Source: Diplonema papillatum (taxonomy: Eukaryota; Euglenozoa; Diplonemea; Diplonemida; Diplonemidae). From it: a stretch of DNA of 64,000 nucleotides. Position 1 is the first letter of the stretch. The number at the start of each line of letters is the position of its first letter. Below, piece after piece: positions 54,857 through 64,000 of the stretch. The notes beneath the pieces are model-generated. The model searched no databases. It was not told the DNA's origin and saw only the letters and a list, made by a program, of their open reading frames with translations. The translations under genes and the position numbers were made by a program. The stretch lies in the NCBI GenBank assembly GCA_030068145.1, contig JAPJBO010000926.1, positions 1-64,000 on the forward strand, given 5' to 3'.

Positions 54857-56360
54857 CTTTTTCGGACTGTTTCGTTGGCTCCGCGGCCACACGTCCAAAC
54901 GCGGCCCTCCCCACCTGTTTCCCCCCGCTCCCCTGTTTTGCCCAGCCTGCGGTGTTGTGATTCCGACGATCCCGTATGGTTGGTGGTATCTTAAGGCCAG
55001 TTTTCAATTTTTCCGAATCTAGAGGTTACGGTAGAATAAATTCTCAAAACTTAGCTCTCTAAAGAGCTAGCACATTCTCTACTTTTGGGGGGAGATTGCA
55101 AGAACGTGCTTGGAATTGCGCTCAACACCGCACTGGTCCGTCTGCGCCGTGTTTCGGCCCTTTAAGCCACGGACACATGGAGGACCATCATCAGCGCGGA
55201 ACCTGATCACTTCTGGATATAGGTTACATAAGGTACTTCCAAAAAAAAAAAAAAAAACAGATGACAAATGCGTCGTGAAGCGAACTCGAGCGATTCTCGC
55301 GCCGGGCCTTCTGCGGCCAGTGCTGAGACACGAGAGAGGTATGGAAGGAGGAGGTCACCCGGCTGGAAGGCCTTGTAGCGACTAAGGTTGCAGATTGTAT
55401 GTTCCCACCGACATTCTTCTTCAAGAACGCAAGGTGATGGATGGCGCATCGACGGCGGTTGTCTTGAACGTTTTGGGCTGCCTCCGATCATCTGAAGCAA
55501 GCGGTCAGTAACGCCTATTACGACCGGGAGCACAGGTCCCACTTGCACAGCTGGTCACCAACCTATAGTCGACAGGCAGGTGGAATAGAACCACTCAAGT
55601 AGCGGGTTCGCTGCTCAGAGTGAATCATGCCCGGGCATTTATCTGAGGATGATGGTTGTGCAGAACAAGTAGGCTGTCAGAGGGAACCTAGCCCAGGACA
55701 TCTCGGAGTGTCCACTTCTGCCTCGGCCAGCAAGCCAAGTCGAGGTATCGGGTTGTAACTCGGCATGTTGTGAACAGATGTTCGTACTATGGTGCCTGCA
55801 ATACTGTTGCAGGGCCTTGGGCACAGGTGGCCGCGAATCGGTGGTGAGGAGTAACCTAGGCATAGGCGGCGAGTCGCGACTCGCCCTAGGGCCCTCGAGC
55901 CCCCAAACTCGCCTTTTGACTCGCCGGAATATTCTCTGCTGCCGTTCCCCCCCAACACATGTTTCTCCACCATAATGGGTTTTTTTTTTTGGCGACGGGG
56001 TATTTGCCGAGATTTGTGTGGTTAAACCCCGCACCTCAGGAGTGGGTCGAAGAAGGCACAAAAATTTCGCCCTGTAAGGTCCTGCCGCCTGTTCATTCCT
56101 GTGGTGTACCTGGTGGTGTTTCGAGAGTAAGCTTCTTTCACGACGGGTCATTTCTTTTTGGGTTCGGGTGGTTCTCAGAAATTATTGAACCCGAATCCGA
56201 GGAATATGCTATCGACAGCGAAATCAAGCAGTAAGATTGGAATCCCGGCTTCAGGAGTGTTCACATTGAACTTCTCTCGAAAAAGAAGAGCTGCTCTCGA
56301 GGGGGGAAGCCTGTGGAAACCCCTGCAAACCCCCACTGAGGACAAATAATAGAACAAACT
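54857..56360. other. Intergenic left of the transposon
   Basis: No gene recognised. An A17 run is at about 55240-55257. A short palindrome AGCTCTCTAAAGAGCT occurs near 55051. The left edge should hold the promoter of the Q/M/G-rich gene. Confidence 0.5.
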
Positions 56361-56714
56361 GTCTTATATGTCCGAGAAAGTTTCATGATTGTGGAAAGTT
56401 TAATTCAACCTGTTATATGTCCGACGTAGTTTCAAAGTTGTCTCATATGTCCAACATAGTTTCAAAAGTTGTCTTATATGTCCGACATAGTTTCAGAAGT
56501 TGTCTTATATGTCTGACATAGTTTCAGAGTTGTCTAACCGTGTCCGACACAGTTTCAGAGCATGTCCGACATAGTTTCAGAAGTTGTCTTATATGTCCGA
56601 CATAGTTTCAGAAGTGTCAAACTGTGTCCGACATAGTTTCTGAGCATGTCCGACATAGTTTCAGAGTTGTCTTATAAATATAAAATATCCGAAATAGTTT
56701 CGAAAATTGTCTTA
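56361..56714. repeat. Left outer subterminal array of the MULE
   Basis: About eleven units of the ~30-bp repeat (core GTCCGACATAGTTTC, joined by GTTGTCTTATAT), with variants such as GTCCAACATAG and GTGTCCGACACAG. The array stops at the TTA that precedes the nested element. Confidence 0.9.
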
Positions 56715-59015
56715 GGGCAGACTATTTTTTTTTTTGATCCGCGTCCTAGCGCGCGGAAAATTTTGGGAAACCGTGGAAAAAAAAATAGTTGAAAAAAAAA
56801 ATATTTTTTCTTTTTCGCTGTGGGAAGGGCACAACAGGGTGCCATGGGGGGACTCCAGGTGGTCACTGAAGTCCGCGCTTCGGCTGCGGAAACACCAAAC
56901 CCCGCTCGTGGGGCCAACAAGGACACGTCAGCGGAACGCCTCTGTTGCTGCAGCACGCAGCACCACGAAAGTTGTGACGCCGGCAAAGCACACCCGACAC
57001 AGACCGAGGACAAACCGGAGAACCCGCTCCGTCTGCCGACGCGCCTTCCCGGGTGAGAGAAAGTACAGCCTTCAGCAGTTTCACCTTGACTAAGTGAGTG
57101 TTGCATACTGACGCAAAAACAGGGCACAAGCAAAGGGAAGGGACGTGTTTTTTCGCCATCGATGTTGAGATTGGTGCAGTGAAGGATCGACACCTCCTTG
57201 AGATCAACGACCTGTCGTTAGATGTTTCAGCAGATCATAAAAGACCGTCACCTCAGACGCCTGCCGAGTATGATGATGATGTGGTGGTCGGCTAGGGCTG
57301 ATAGCAGGAGTGTGTGGAGAGATGTTTCTCTTGGGATGTCTGTGCAGGCCATGGAGTCCATGCAGTACCGGGAGGTTCGGTACGTTGTGAAGCAAGAGTT
57401 CCCGTAGCTCGAACACCTGTCAACGCCTTCGACCTGCTTATGAAAAAGAGCAAAGCCCGCGTGAAGCCGCTGCAAGTGGGTGAAACGAAGTCGTGGGTAG
57501 TGTTGTTCAACAGGCTAGTCCAGGACTACCCCGTAGACTTCGACAGGGCCCTCCTGGTCGATGAAAAAGGACATCCGTTCTATCAGGAAGTGGCCAAGAC
57601 CCTTCTCAAACTTGATGGACTCCCACTTTCTGCGCAGCTGTTGCAGCAGCACGAGGGCACCAACAAGGTGATTGCCCAGCGCCGTACCGCCGACATCCCC
57701 CGGTGCACCCTTCAGAACCTGCAAGAACAAGAAAGTAGCCTGCGAAATGTGTTGACCTTGCCGTGGGTCGCAGAGCTAAGGTATTCTCAGCATCCAATGC
57801 ACGAAACTGCAGGAAGTGAGAGACGTGGTGTGCACCCGTATCGTCACGCGGCAAGCGCAAAACCAACAGCGCAAGCACGCAGTGCGGGAGTCCATCCAGA
57901 AACCCTGTTTGCGACTGGGAGCAGTCCACCGTGAAGGCGGAGGGTCTTCTTCTTGGGGAGAACTGGAAGGGAAATTCGTCGAGGCAATTCGAGCCGTTTT
58001 CACTGGACACCGTGCCCGGCCTCTCTGACGATCGCCGTGCTCGGTTCAAGCAGATCCAAGGGGTAAGGACGAGTTTCCCCTTCGGTGTCCACAAATACAA
58101 CGCTGGGGCAAGAGCTTGGTATTCAAGCTGCCACCGAGCGACCGCCGCCTACAGGAGGATGTCGTCAAGGCGCTCAAGTCGTGCATCGGGACGGGGAAAA
58201 GGTTCCACACCCGGGCCACGAGGATGAAGTTCGTCGAGGTCTGGAAGTCATCTGGGGTTCCGCGTACCATCCTCAAGACGATGAAAATGTGGAGATGCGA
58301 ACCCCCTGCGCACACCTACCGAAAGCCACCTGGCTGAACTCCTCACAACTGATTTCACTCCTGAGGAGTTCAGTGAGGTTGCATTCCGAATCTCGACAAA
58401 AGACGCGCTTTCGTCGTCCAAATACGACGGCTGGGCCGCGTTCTTGAGGAGTGCGGTACTGTCGTGGACGAGAGGCGTCATGGAGAAGTTTCACGCCCCA
58501 CGTTTGAGGCCCCCGCAAGCATCCGGCTTCTCATGGAACAAGTGCAGAAGCGGCTTCCGGCCGATGCCCACGTCCCGTCCGAAACGTGGGTACGATACCA
58601 ATTCTGGCCGAGTACGTCGAACAGCACGGTTGCTGCCAGGTACACAAAACGGTTCCCAATGGTATTCGCGAGGCAGTCGCGTACACAGCGCAAGGCCCAC
58701 GACTAGACGCCCACTACTGTCGGTGGCAGCAGCTCTACGCTGAAGGAGGCTCACCTACCGTACAACAGAAGCCTGAGCACAAGCAGACGACGGTTATTTC
58801 CCAATGCAAAAAGTCGCCGAAAAAGCAAAGTGAGGGGCGCGTACCCCTCCGGACCCCCACCCCCCGACCGCTTGCCACCAAGACCACCCAGGAACCCACA
58901 GGCCAGGTGACTTGCCAAACTATTTTTTTTAAAAAAACTATTTTTTTTTGCGCGCGCGCGCGGAAAATTTTCAGGGGTCGGGGGACGCGGATCAAAAAAT
59001 AAAAATAGTCTGCCC
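56715..59015. mobile_element. Nested element with inverted ends and TTA duplication (PIF/Harbinger-like)
   Basis: 2301 bp. Left end GGGCAGACTATTTTT, right end AAAAATAGTCTGCCC; the inverted similarity continues inward through GATCCGCGTCC and CGCGCGGAAAATTTT for ~90 bp. TTA flanks both ends (56712-56714 and 59016-59018), and outside it the MULE array continues. The 3-bp TTA duplication and GGG start fit PIF/Harbinger; CACTA is excluded by the termini. I recognise no transposase inside, so it is likely non-autonomous. Interior plus-strand frames (for example 57430-57800, with VNAFDLLMKKSKARVKPLQ, and 58460-58620, with SETWVRYQFWP) look protein-coding but change frame repeatedly. They may be exons of a captured gene or a decayed one. 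Confidence 0.75.
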
Positions 59016-59275
59016 TTACATGTCCGACATAGTTTCAGAACTGTCGTGCATGTCCGACATAGTTTCAAAGTTGTCTCATATGTCTGACATAGTTTCACAA
59101 GTTGTCTTATATGTCTGACATAAGTTTCAGAAGTTGTCTTATATGTCCGAGATACTTTCAAATGTCGTCTTACATGTCCGACATAGTTTGGAGAGTTGTC
59201 TTACATGTCCGACATAGTTTGGAGAGTTGTCTTACATGTCCGACATAGTTTGAAGAGTTGTCTTATATGTCCGAT
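59016..59275. repeat. Left inner subterminal array of the MULE
   Basis: Continuation of the left array after the nested element: about nine units, same orientation as 56361-56714, with CATGTCCGACATAGTTT most regular near 59175-59255. Confidence 0.9.
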
Positions 59276-59805
59276 AGCGTATACCATGGGCTAACCCGCG
59301 AGAGTTGCCACAAGAGGCGCCGACGAAGACTTCCGACGACGACGACAGAGACGAAGACGAAGAAGTCGACCTCCTGTCTGTGGAATGCAATTCGTGTCGA
59401 CAGGCCAGAACGTCTCAGAAGTTGTCGTATATACTTTTAGGTTACTCACCATCTGTCCGATCTGGCAGATCAAACGAACACAGTCATGACCCTCACCACC
59501 TTCTGAAGACTTCTCCAGCTATCCTATCACTTTGCTTACACACCCCTGAACCACGCACCTTCTGAACCTGCTCTTTGAACCACATTACCACAAAAGTTGA
59601 GTTCGACTGCTTTTTGAACCAAATTATGTACACAAAAGTTGAGTTCGAGTATCGATCGAGGATGAGTTTTTACGTTGACATGTGGGACGGCAAAATAGCC
59701 ATGCAGCCTACCAAACAAAACCCCAAACACCCCCCACGGCCGACCTGGGTACCTTGTCACTGGTCACAGGCAGGGGTGGCCTCTGTATCTGTTCTGCAGT
59801 GCAAA

Positions 59806-62440
59806 ATGGATCTACTCGTTACAGTGGACGAGCTTCCATTTGAGAACGAGGAAGACGCCGCCAGGGTTATGGCCTACACCGCCCAGCACAAAGAGGAGGT
59901 GAATGAACTGGTTGTCGCAATGAAGCACAGGCCAGAACGTCTTGTGCGGACTCTGCAGCCTGACCCGGGCAAACCCCCTCGACGACCGCGGGCCCGGAGA
60001 CAGTGACGACGACCGCGTGTCTGCAGACAACGACGACGAAGAAGACGACGAAGAAGACGACGAAGAAGACGACAAAGAATACGACGAAGCAGACGAAGAA
60101 GACAACGAAGAAGACGACGACGAAGATGCCGCGCTTGCAGATGCCGGCGACGACGAAAAAGATGAAGAAGTCGTCCTTGCTGAGAACACGATGCCCATGA
60201 TAGGCAAGCGATTCGTGTCGGAAGAGGTGTTTTGCGACACCGTCCGGCTATCCTGTTTGAAGGATGGCCACCTCTGCATTTCCAGGAAGCGGTGGACAGA
60301 TAGAATCGAATTCTCCTGCACAAACAAAACCAGTACAAATGACGCGTGTAAGTTTACATGCAAGGCGCGGGTGTCGGTACGGGCTGCTGGCTTGTTGTGT
60401 GTGTCAAAGGTGCACGAGCACACGTGCTCCCTTCGAAACGAGCCTACAAAGTTGCAGGGCAGAGGGGTGGCAAAGTGGCTAGGACGGCTCATCTGTACGT
60501 GGTTGTGGGATGTCCCCGCCCTGACCGCCGCCAACGTGAAGAGCCGCGTTCAGAGAGATTTCTCTCTGGCCATTACAAAAACGGTAGCGTACAACGCTCT
60601 CCTAGCCGCCTCCAGCCTGTACATGCTGAATGGTAAATCCTCTTATGCGAAGCTCAGGTCGTATTTCGAGGCCATCGTCCAATCGGACCCGGATGCGCAC
60701 TGCAGTGTGCATCACACCACAGAGGAGAACGGTACGGAGGTTTTTTCTTTCGCTTTTATGGCCCTCGACGCCATGAGGAAAGCAACCGAGTGGATCAGAC
60801 CGATTCTTTCGACTGACGCGTGCCACACAGCAGGGGGCGAGACTACGTTCATCGCTGTGGGGACCGATGCCAACGGTCTCACTGTCCCCGTCGCGTACGG
60901 TCTGGGCACAACGGAAGACACCGCCAACTGGACACGCTTCTTGGAGTGTCTAAAGGACGCGTCTGCTCGCGAGTTTACGGTGATACGATTCCGACCTGTT
61001 GGTCGTGTACTCCTCGTACCGGCACGTTCCGGTGTACGCGTCGGAGAGGACGTCCTTCAGAGGAGCCAGGTAGTCGGCCACGACGGGACGCTTCTCCCGG
61101 AGTTCTTTAAGGACTTTCCGGTATGCCCTGGCGGTTGGTGCCTCCGCTAGTTTCGCAACGTAGTGCGCGTGTTTCCTTCCGAACTGCGTCTTCACGTTGC
61201 GCTTCACGTGTTCCGAGCAAGCCAGGTGCTTGCAGTTCGGAAACACGGCCGGAAGGGCGGCCGCCAGACCTTTGTCGCGGTCGGACGTACCATGGGGACG
61301 TTCTCAGAAGGAGGGGCGCCTTGCACATGCACAGCAACACAGAGCCTACACCGAAGGTTGCGCTGAAACTGGCGCGTGTGCAGCATGAGTGGGACCAGTG
61401 GGTCGTGATGGTATCCACGCGGACAAAGTTTGAAGTCGCGGAGACGAAGAGGCACGGCACGCGGCACTGTCGTACTGACGGATGAAAGTTTCTCGTGCAC
61501 ATGCATGCGCACAGAACGGGTCACCGGGCTTCCCTGTGTCCACGCCATTGCGGCAATGCGCAAGGCAGAAAAGGATCCCGAGCAGTATGTTCCTGGGTGT
61601 TTCAAGGTCGAGGCATACAACCAGCTGAACGCGAACGGAGTTCTGCCTCTTCCAGAACTGGATCTCGAAGATGACGAGCTCCAACCACCCCCTGTATTCA
61701 AGCGAAGAGGACGGAAGAAGAAGCGCCTGCCGGGTGCAGACGAAGAAGCCCAGCTACCTCTCGCCAAGAGACGCTCACTTTGTTCGCGCTGTCTGAAGAC
61801 CGGGCACAACAAACGGAGGTGCACAAACCCACCTGCAAACCCTCCCATACCAGAAAGAGAAGACACGCACGGGGAAGAAGCTCTGGTGCAGCCAGTGGGA
61901 CAGGTTGTGGTGGGTGAAACTTGTTCCCGTCAGCTGCGCGAAGCCATAGTAAAGTCAGGGGTGAAACTTTCACCGACCACACCTAAGAACGGGTCCTTCT
62001 ACAGCTGCTTAACAGCAGCTAACTTTTGGTATTTCTTTCAGTTCCGAGAGAAGGCTAACCCCCATGCCCTCTTGCAGAAGAATCTATTCGCGCAGCCCCT
62101 GAGTGCGGATATTGTGCAAAGATTTGAAAGGCAGATGGGCGGAAGCGATGCCTACAGTGGGTGGAAACGAGTTCAGAATAGGGTTGGCACACCCCCGGAT
62201 GCCATGACCCTGCTGCTCATGGCGTGCGCGTTCAAGGTTCAACTCGCCGTCTTCACATGCGAGATTGGTACAAGGAACGTTCAGTGGAAGCTGACGAACA
62301 CAGTGCCACCAGGAAGCACGGTCACCTCCATCCCTCTCCTTAATGACCAGGGGCAGTACTGGTTGATGACGACGAGACCCACTCGCCTGCTGCAGGGCAT
62401 CAAGCAGAATCATCGCTCTGTCGTACAGTTGGCCATGTAG
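59806..62440 (+). pseudogene. MULE transposase with SWIM finger, zinc knuckle and OTU-like domain; disrupted
   Basis: Begins around MDLLVTVDELPFENEEDA and passes through an Asp/Glu-rich stretch (60003-60170) reached by a frame change near 60000. The MULE core follows: ILSTDACHTAGGETTF (first catalytic Asp) and GTTEDTANWTRFLECL. At about 60983 the strand of the coding sequence flips. The next part (SDRDKGLAAALPAVFPNCKH, then VKRNVKTQF, ending TTNRSESY) reads on the minus strand up to about 61288, then the plus strand resumes (KVALKLARVQHEWDQWVVMV). A further frame change near 61460 leads to the SWIM finger (FSCTCMRTERVTGLPCVHA), a CCHC knuckle (CSRCLKTGHNKRRC, about 61780) and an OTU-like region (about 61950-62400). 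The inversion and frame changes disable it. Confidence 0.85.
60983..61288 (-). other. Inverted internal segment of the MULE transposase
   Basis: Minus-strand translation gives SDRDKGLAAALPAVFPNCKH through TTNRSESY, the portion of a MULE transposase expected between WTRFLECL and the C-terminal part, including the second catalytic Asp and the conserved NRSES block. Both breakpoints carry the four bases TACG/CGTA in opposite orientation. The open minus-strand frame runs 61246-60950 and further left overlaps the plus-strand coding part. Confidence 0.75.
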
Positions 62441-63077
62441 TCGTAGATGCGGAACCGAAACAACATTGGCCCCCTCAGCCAGAAATCACCCAGTGTCTAG
62501 TAAAGCTGGATCAGTTTTTCCCCGCCTCCTAATGCTCGGATGCCGATGCCCGTCCCCTAATGCTCGGATGCCGATGCCGAAAAGCGATTTCCACCCCTCA
62601 TCATTTTTACTGTTTTTTGGTGACGTGTCCTCATTTTTCCACGGTCTGTGACCCCTCGTTTAGAGACACCAGTCAAGTGAGGCGTCACCCCCAGAGCCTG
62701 CGCGAAAAGGCCTGGTAATCACCCCCATTCTTCAACCTCATTGTTGTCCTGAAGAACCTTCAATCGGGAACCGTCATTTCTTCTTTACGATGCAGACCAC
62801 GTTTCCTCCCCGTTCTTCTCGAACAGCTCGAATCATGGCGGTGTCGGGTACTGGTCACGAAACCCTCCAGTCAACTGCGTCGGGCGGAGCTTCCAACCCT
62901 GGGAACATCAAACAACGTTCTGGCCTTTTCCTTAGGGTCAGGTTCTTGCTATTTTGGTCCACAGATATTGCTTTTTAACACCACAATAAACACCCGAGGG
63001 AAAATAGAAGGGTGGGAAAGGGGAACATGCAGACCCCGGTTGATGTAGAAATCCGAGAACTATGCTGTGGACGTGAA
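62441..63077 (+). other. MULE 3' non-coding region
   Basis: No gene. A 31-bp unit (CCCTAATGCTCGGATGCCGA core) is present twice at about 62526-62580. The rest is unstructured up to the right array. Confidence 0.6.
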
Positions 63078-63729
63078 AGACAACTTCTGAAACGATTTCG
63101 GACATATAAGACAACTAACAAAACTATGTCGGACATGCTCAGAAACTATGTCGGACATGTAAGACAACTTCTGAAACTTTGTCAGACATGTAAGACAACT
63201 TTGAAATAATGTCGGACACCTTTGACAACTTTTAAAACTGTGTCGGACATATACGACAGCTTTTGAAACTATGTCGGACATATAAGGCAACTAATGAAAC
63301 TATGTCGGACATTTAGTCGCAAAACTATGTCGGACATATAAGACAACTTTGAAACTTTGTCGGACATATAAGACAACTTCCGAAACTATGTCGGACATAT
63401 AGGACAACTTTTGAAACTATGTCGGACATGTACGACAACTTTTGAAACTATGTCGGACATATAAGGCAACTAATGAAACTATGTCGGACATTTAGTCGCA
63501 AAACTATGTCGGACATATAAGACAACAACTTGAAACTTTGTCGGACATCCAAAACTATGTCGGACATATAAGACAACTTTGAAACTTTGTCGGACATATA
63601 AGACAACTTTGAAACTATGTCGGACATATAAGACAACTTCCGAAACTATGTCGGACATATAGGACAACTTTTGAAACTATGTCGGACATGTACGACAACT
63701 TTTGAAACTATGTCGGACATGTACGACAT
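63078..63729. repeat. Right subterminal array of the MULE
   Basis: About 22 units of GAAACTATGTCGGAC spaced by ATATAAGACAACTT, the reverse complement of the left arrays. A ~180-bp block (63280-63450) is repeated at 63460-63690 as a higher-order duplication including the odd variant GGACATTTAGTCGCAAAAC. Confidence 0.9.
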
Positions 63730-64000
63730 TTCACTCAAAATAGTATTGTATTCCAAAACTATGCTCACCGAAACCCCCTTTTCAGCGTACCTTTGTATTT
63801 GCCAATAATATTGTATTTGACTACCTGCAGTATTTGACCCCCAGTAGGACGGTGGCAGGTACTGAACCGCTACCGTGCACCGACGATGACGATGACGGAG
63901 ATTCAGACACTCTGTCGGGCAGTCCCGAAGCCGGAAAAGTGCTACTTTTCCGTCGAGCTGACTCACCTTTTCTAGCATTTGCTGGGCTGCTTTCCCAACA
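63730..64000. other. Right edge, nothing recognised
   Basis: Short unique sequence after the MULE array; no gene, repeat or RNA seen. Confidence 0.5.

Larger units (their letters stand above)
56361..63729 (+). mobile_element. Mutator-like (MULE) DNA transposon with a nested insertion
   Basis: The element is bounded by arrays of a ~30-bp repeat in opposite orientation: GTCCGACATAGTTTC on the left, GAAACTATGTCGGAC on the right. Between them lies a MULE transposase reading left to right. The left array is split by another element at 56715-59015. Without that insertion the transposon would be about 5.1 kb. Exact ends and the usual 8-11-bp target duplication could not be fixed because the arrays themselves reach the edges. 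The transposase is broken, so this copy is probably not autonomous. Confidence 0.75.

Noticed and set aside
53381-54994. 537-codon plus-strand frame, Leu/Arg-rich
   Set aside because: Antisense of the Gln/Lys-rich gene; no domain, and composition follows from the reverse strand.
63060-63667. Small frames of YMSDIVS/VRHSFK repeats
   Set aside because: Translations of the MULE subterminal array, not genes.
1-64000. CRISPR array, bacterial operon, retroviral or LTR element
   Set aside because: The short repeats lack regular unique spacers, genes have introns and wide spacing, and I recognise no reverse transcriptase, capsid or envelope sequence.

Overview
The window is nuclear DNA of a eukaryote, probably a free-living protist. 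Genes are spread thinly (about nine host genes in 64 kb). They have spliceosomal introns with GT...AG ends, intergenic stretches are 1-4 kb, and repeats are common. The gene set includes a coactosin-type actin binder, a phosphoinositide 5-phosphatase, a mitochondrial EF-G2, a TRPV-like channel and two CYP86/CYP4-clan P450s. I could not fix the lineage. An alga or alveolate-like SAR protist (for example a chromerid) fits the style, but this is inference. Every host gene I could support lies on the minus strand; the transposase at the right end reads on the plus strand.

Layout. 1-3.5 kb: nested tandem duplications, no supported gene. 4.3-10.2 kb: one 1837-residue protein with six coactosin-like ADF-H domains and a long acidic/basic repeat tail; I found its tiny first exon by matching the domain start. 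13.2-15.3 kb: C1 + inositol polyphosphate 5-phosphatase + C2 protein, 3' end open. 17.0-18.1 kb: a degenerate tandem array, a hairpin and an unexplained plus-strand reading frame. 18.0-20.3 kb: mitochondrial EF-G2 (GFM2 type), no intron in the coding region. 22.9-23.7 kb: small two-exon gene of unknown function. 24.9-26.1 kb: F-box-like protein. 29.8-31.8 kb: TPR protein, partial at both ends. 35.0-39.2 kb: six-exon TRPV-like channel with an IQ motif. 39.6-41.5 kb: protein with an N-terminal DUF5648-like region and a long disordered tail. 43.3-48.5 kb: two tandem P450 paralogues; the downstream one has a 959-bp intron containing a decayed methyltransferase fragment. 52.8-54.9 kb: low-complexity Q/M/G-rich protein.

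56.4-63.7 kb: a Mutator-like (MULE) DNA transposon whose ends are inverted arrays of a ~30-bp repeat. Its left array is split by a 2301-bp element with terminal inverted repeats and a TTA target duplication (PIF/Harbinger style). The transposase carries an internal ~0.3-kb inversion and a frame change, and ends in an OTU-like domain that lacks the usual catalytic residues.

Functional links are limited. The ADF-H protein and the 5-phosphatase could both act on cortical actin and phosphoinositides, and TRP channels are commonly regulated by phosphoinositides and calmodulin, but their proximity alone does not show co-regulation. Exon structures were derived by hand from reading-frame continuity, domain continuity and splice signals; most 5' splice sites read GTATGY.
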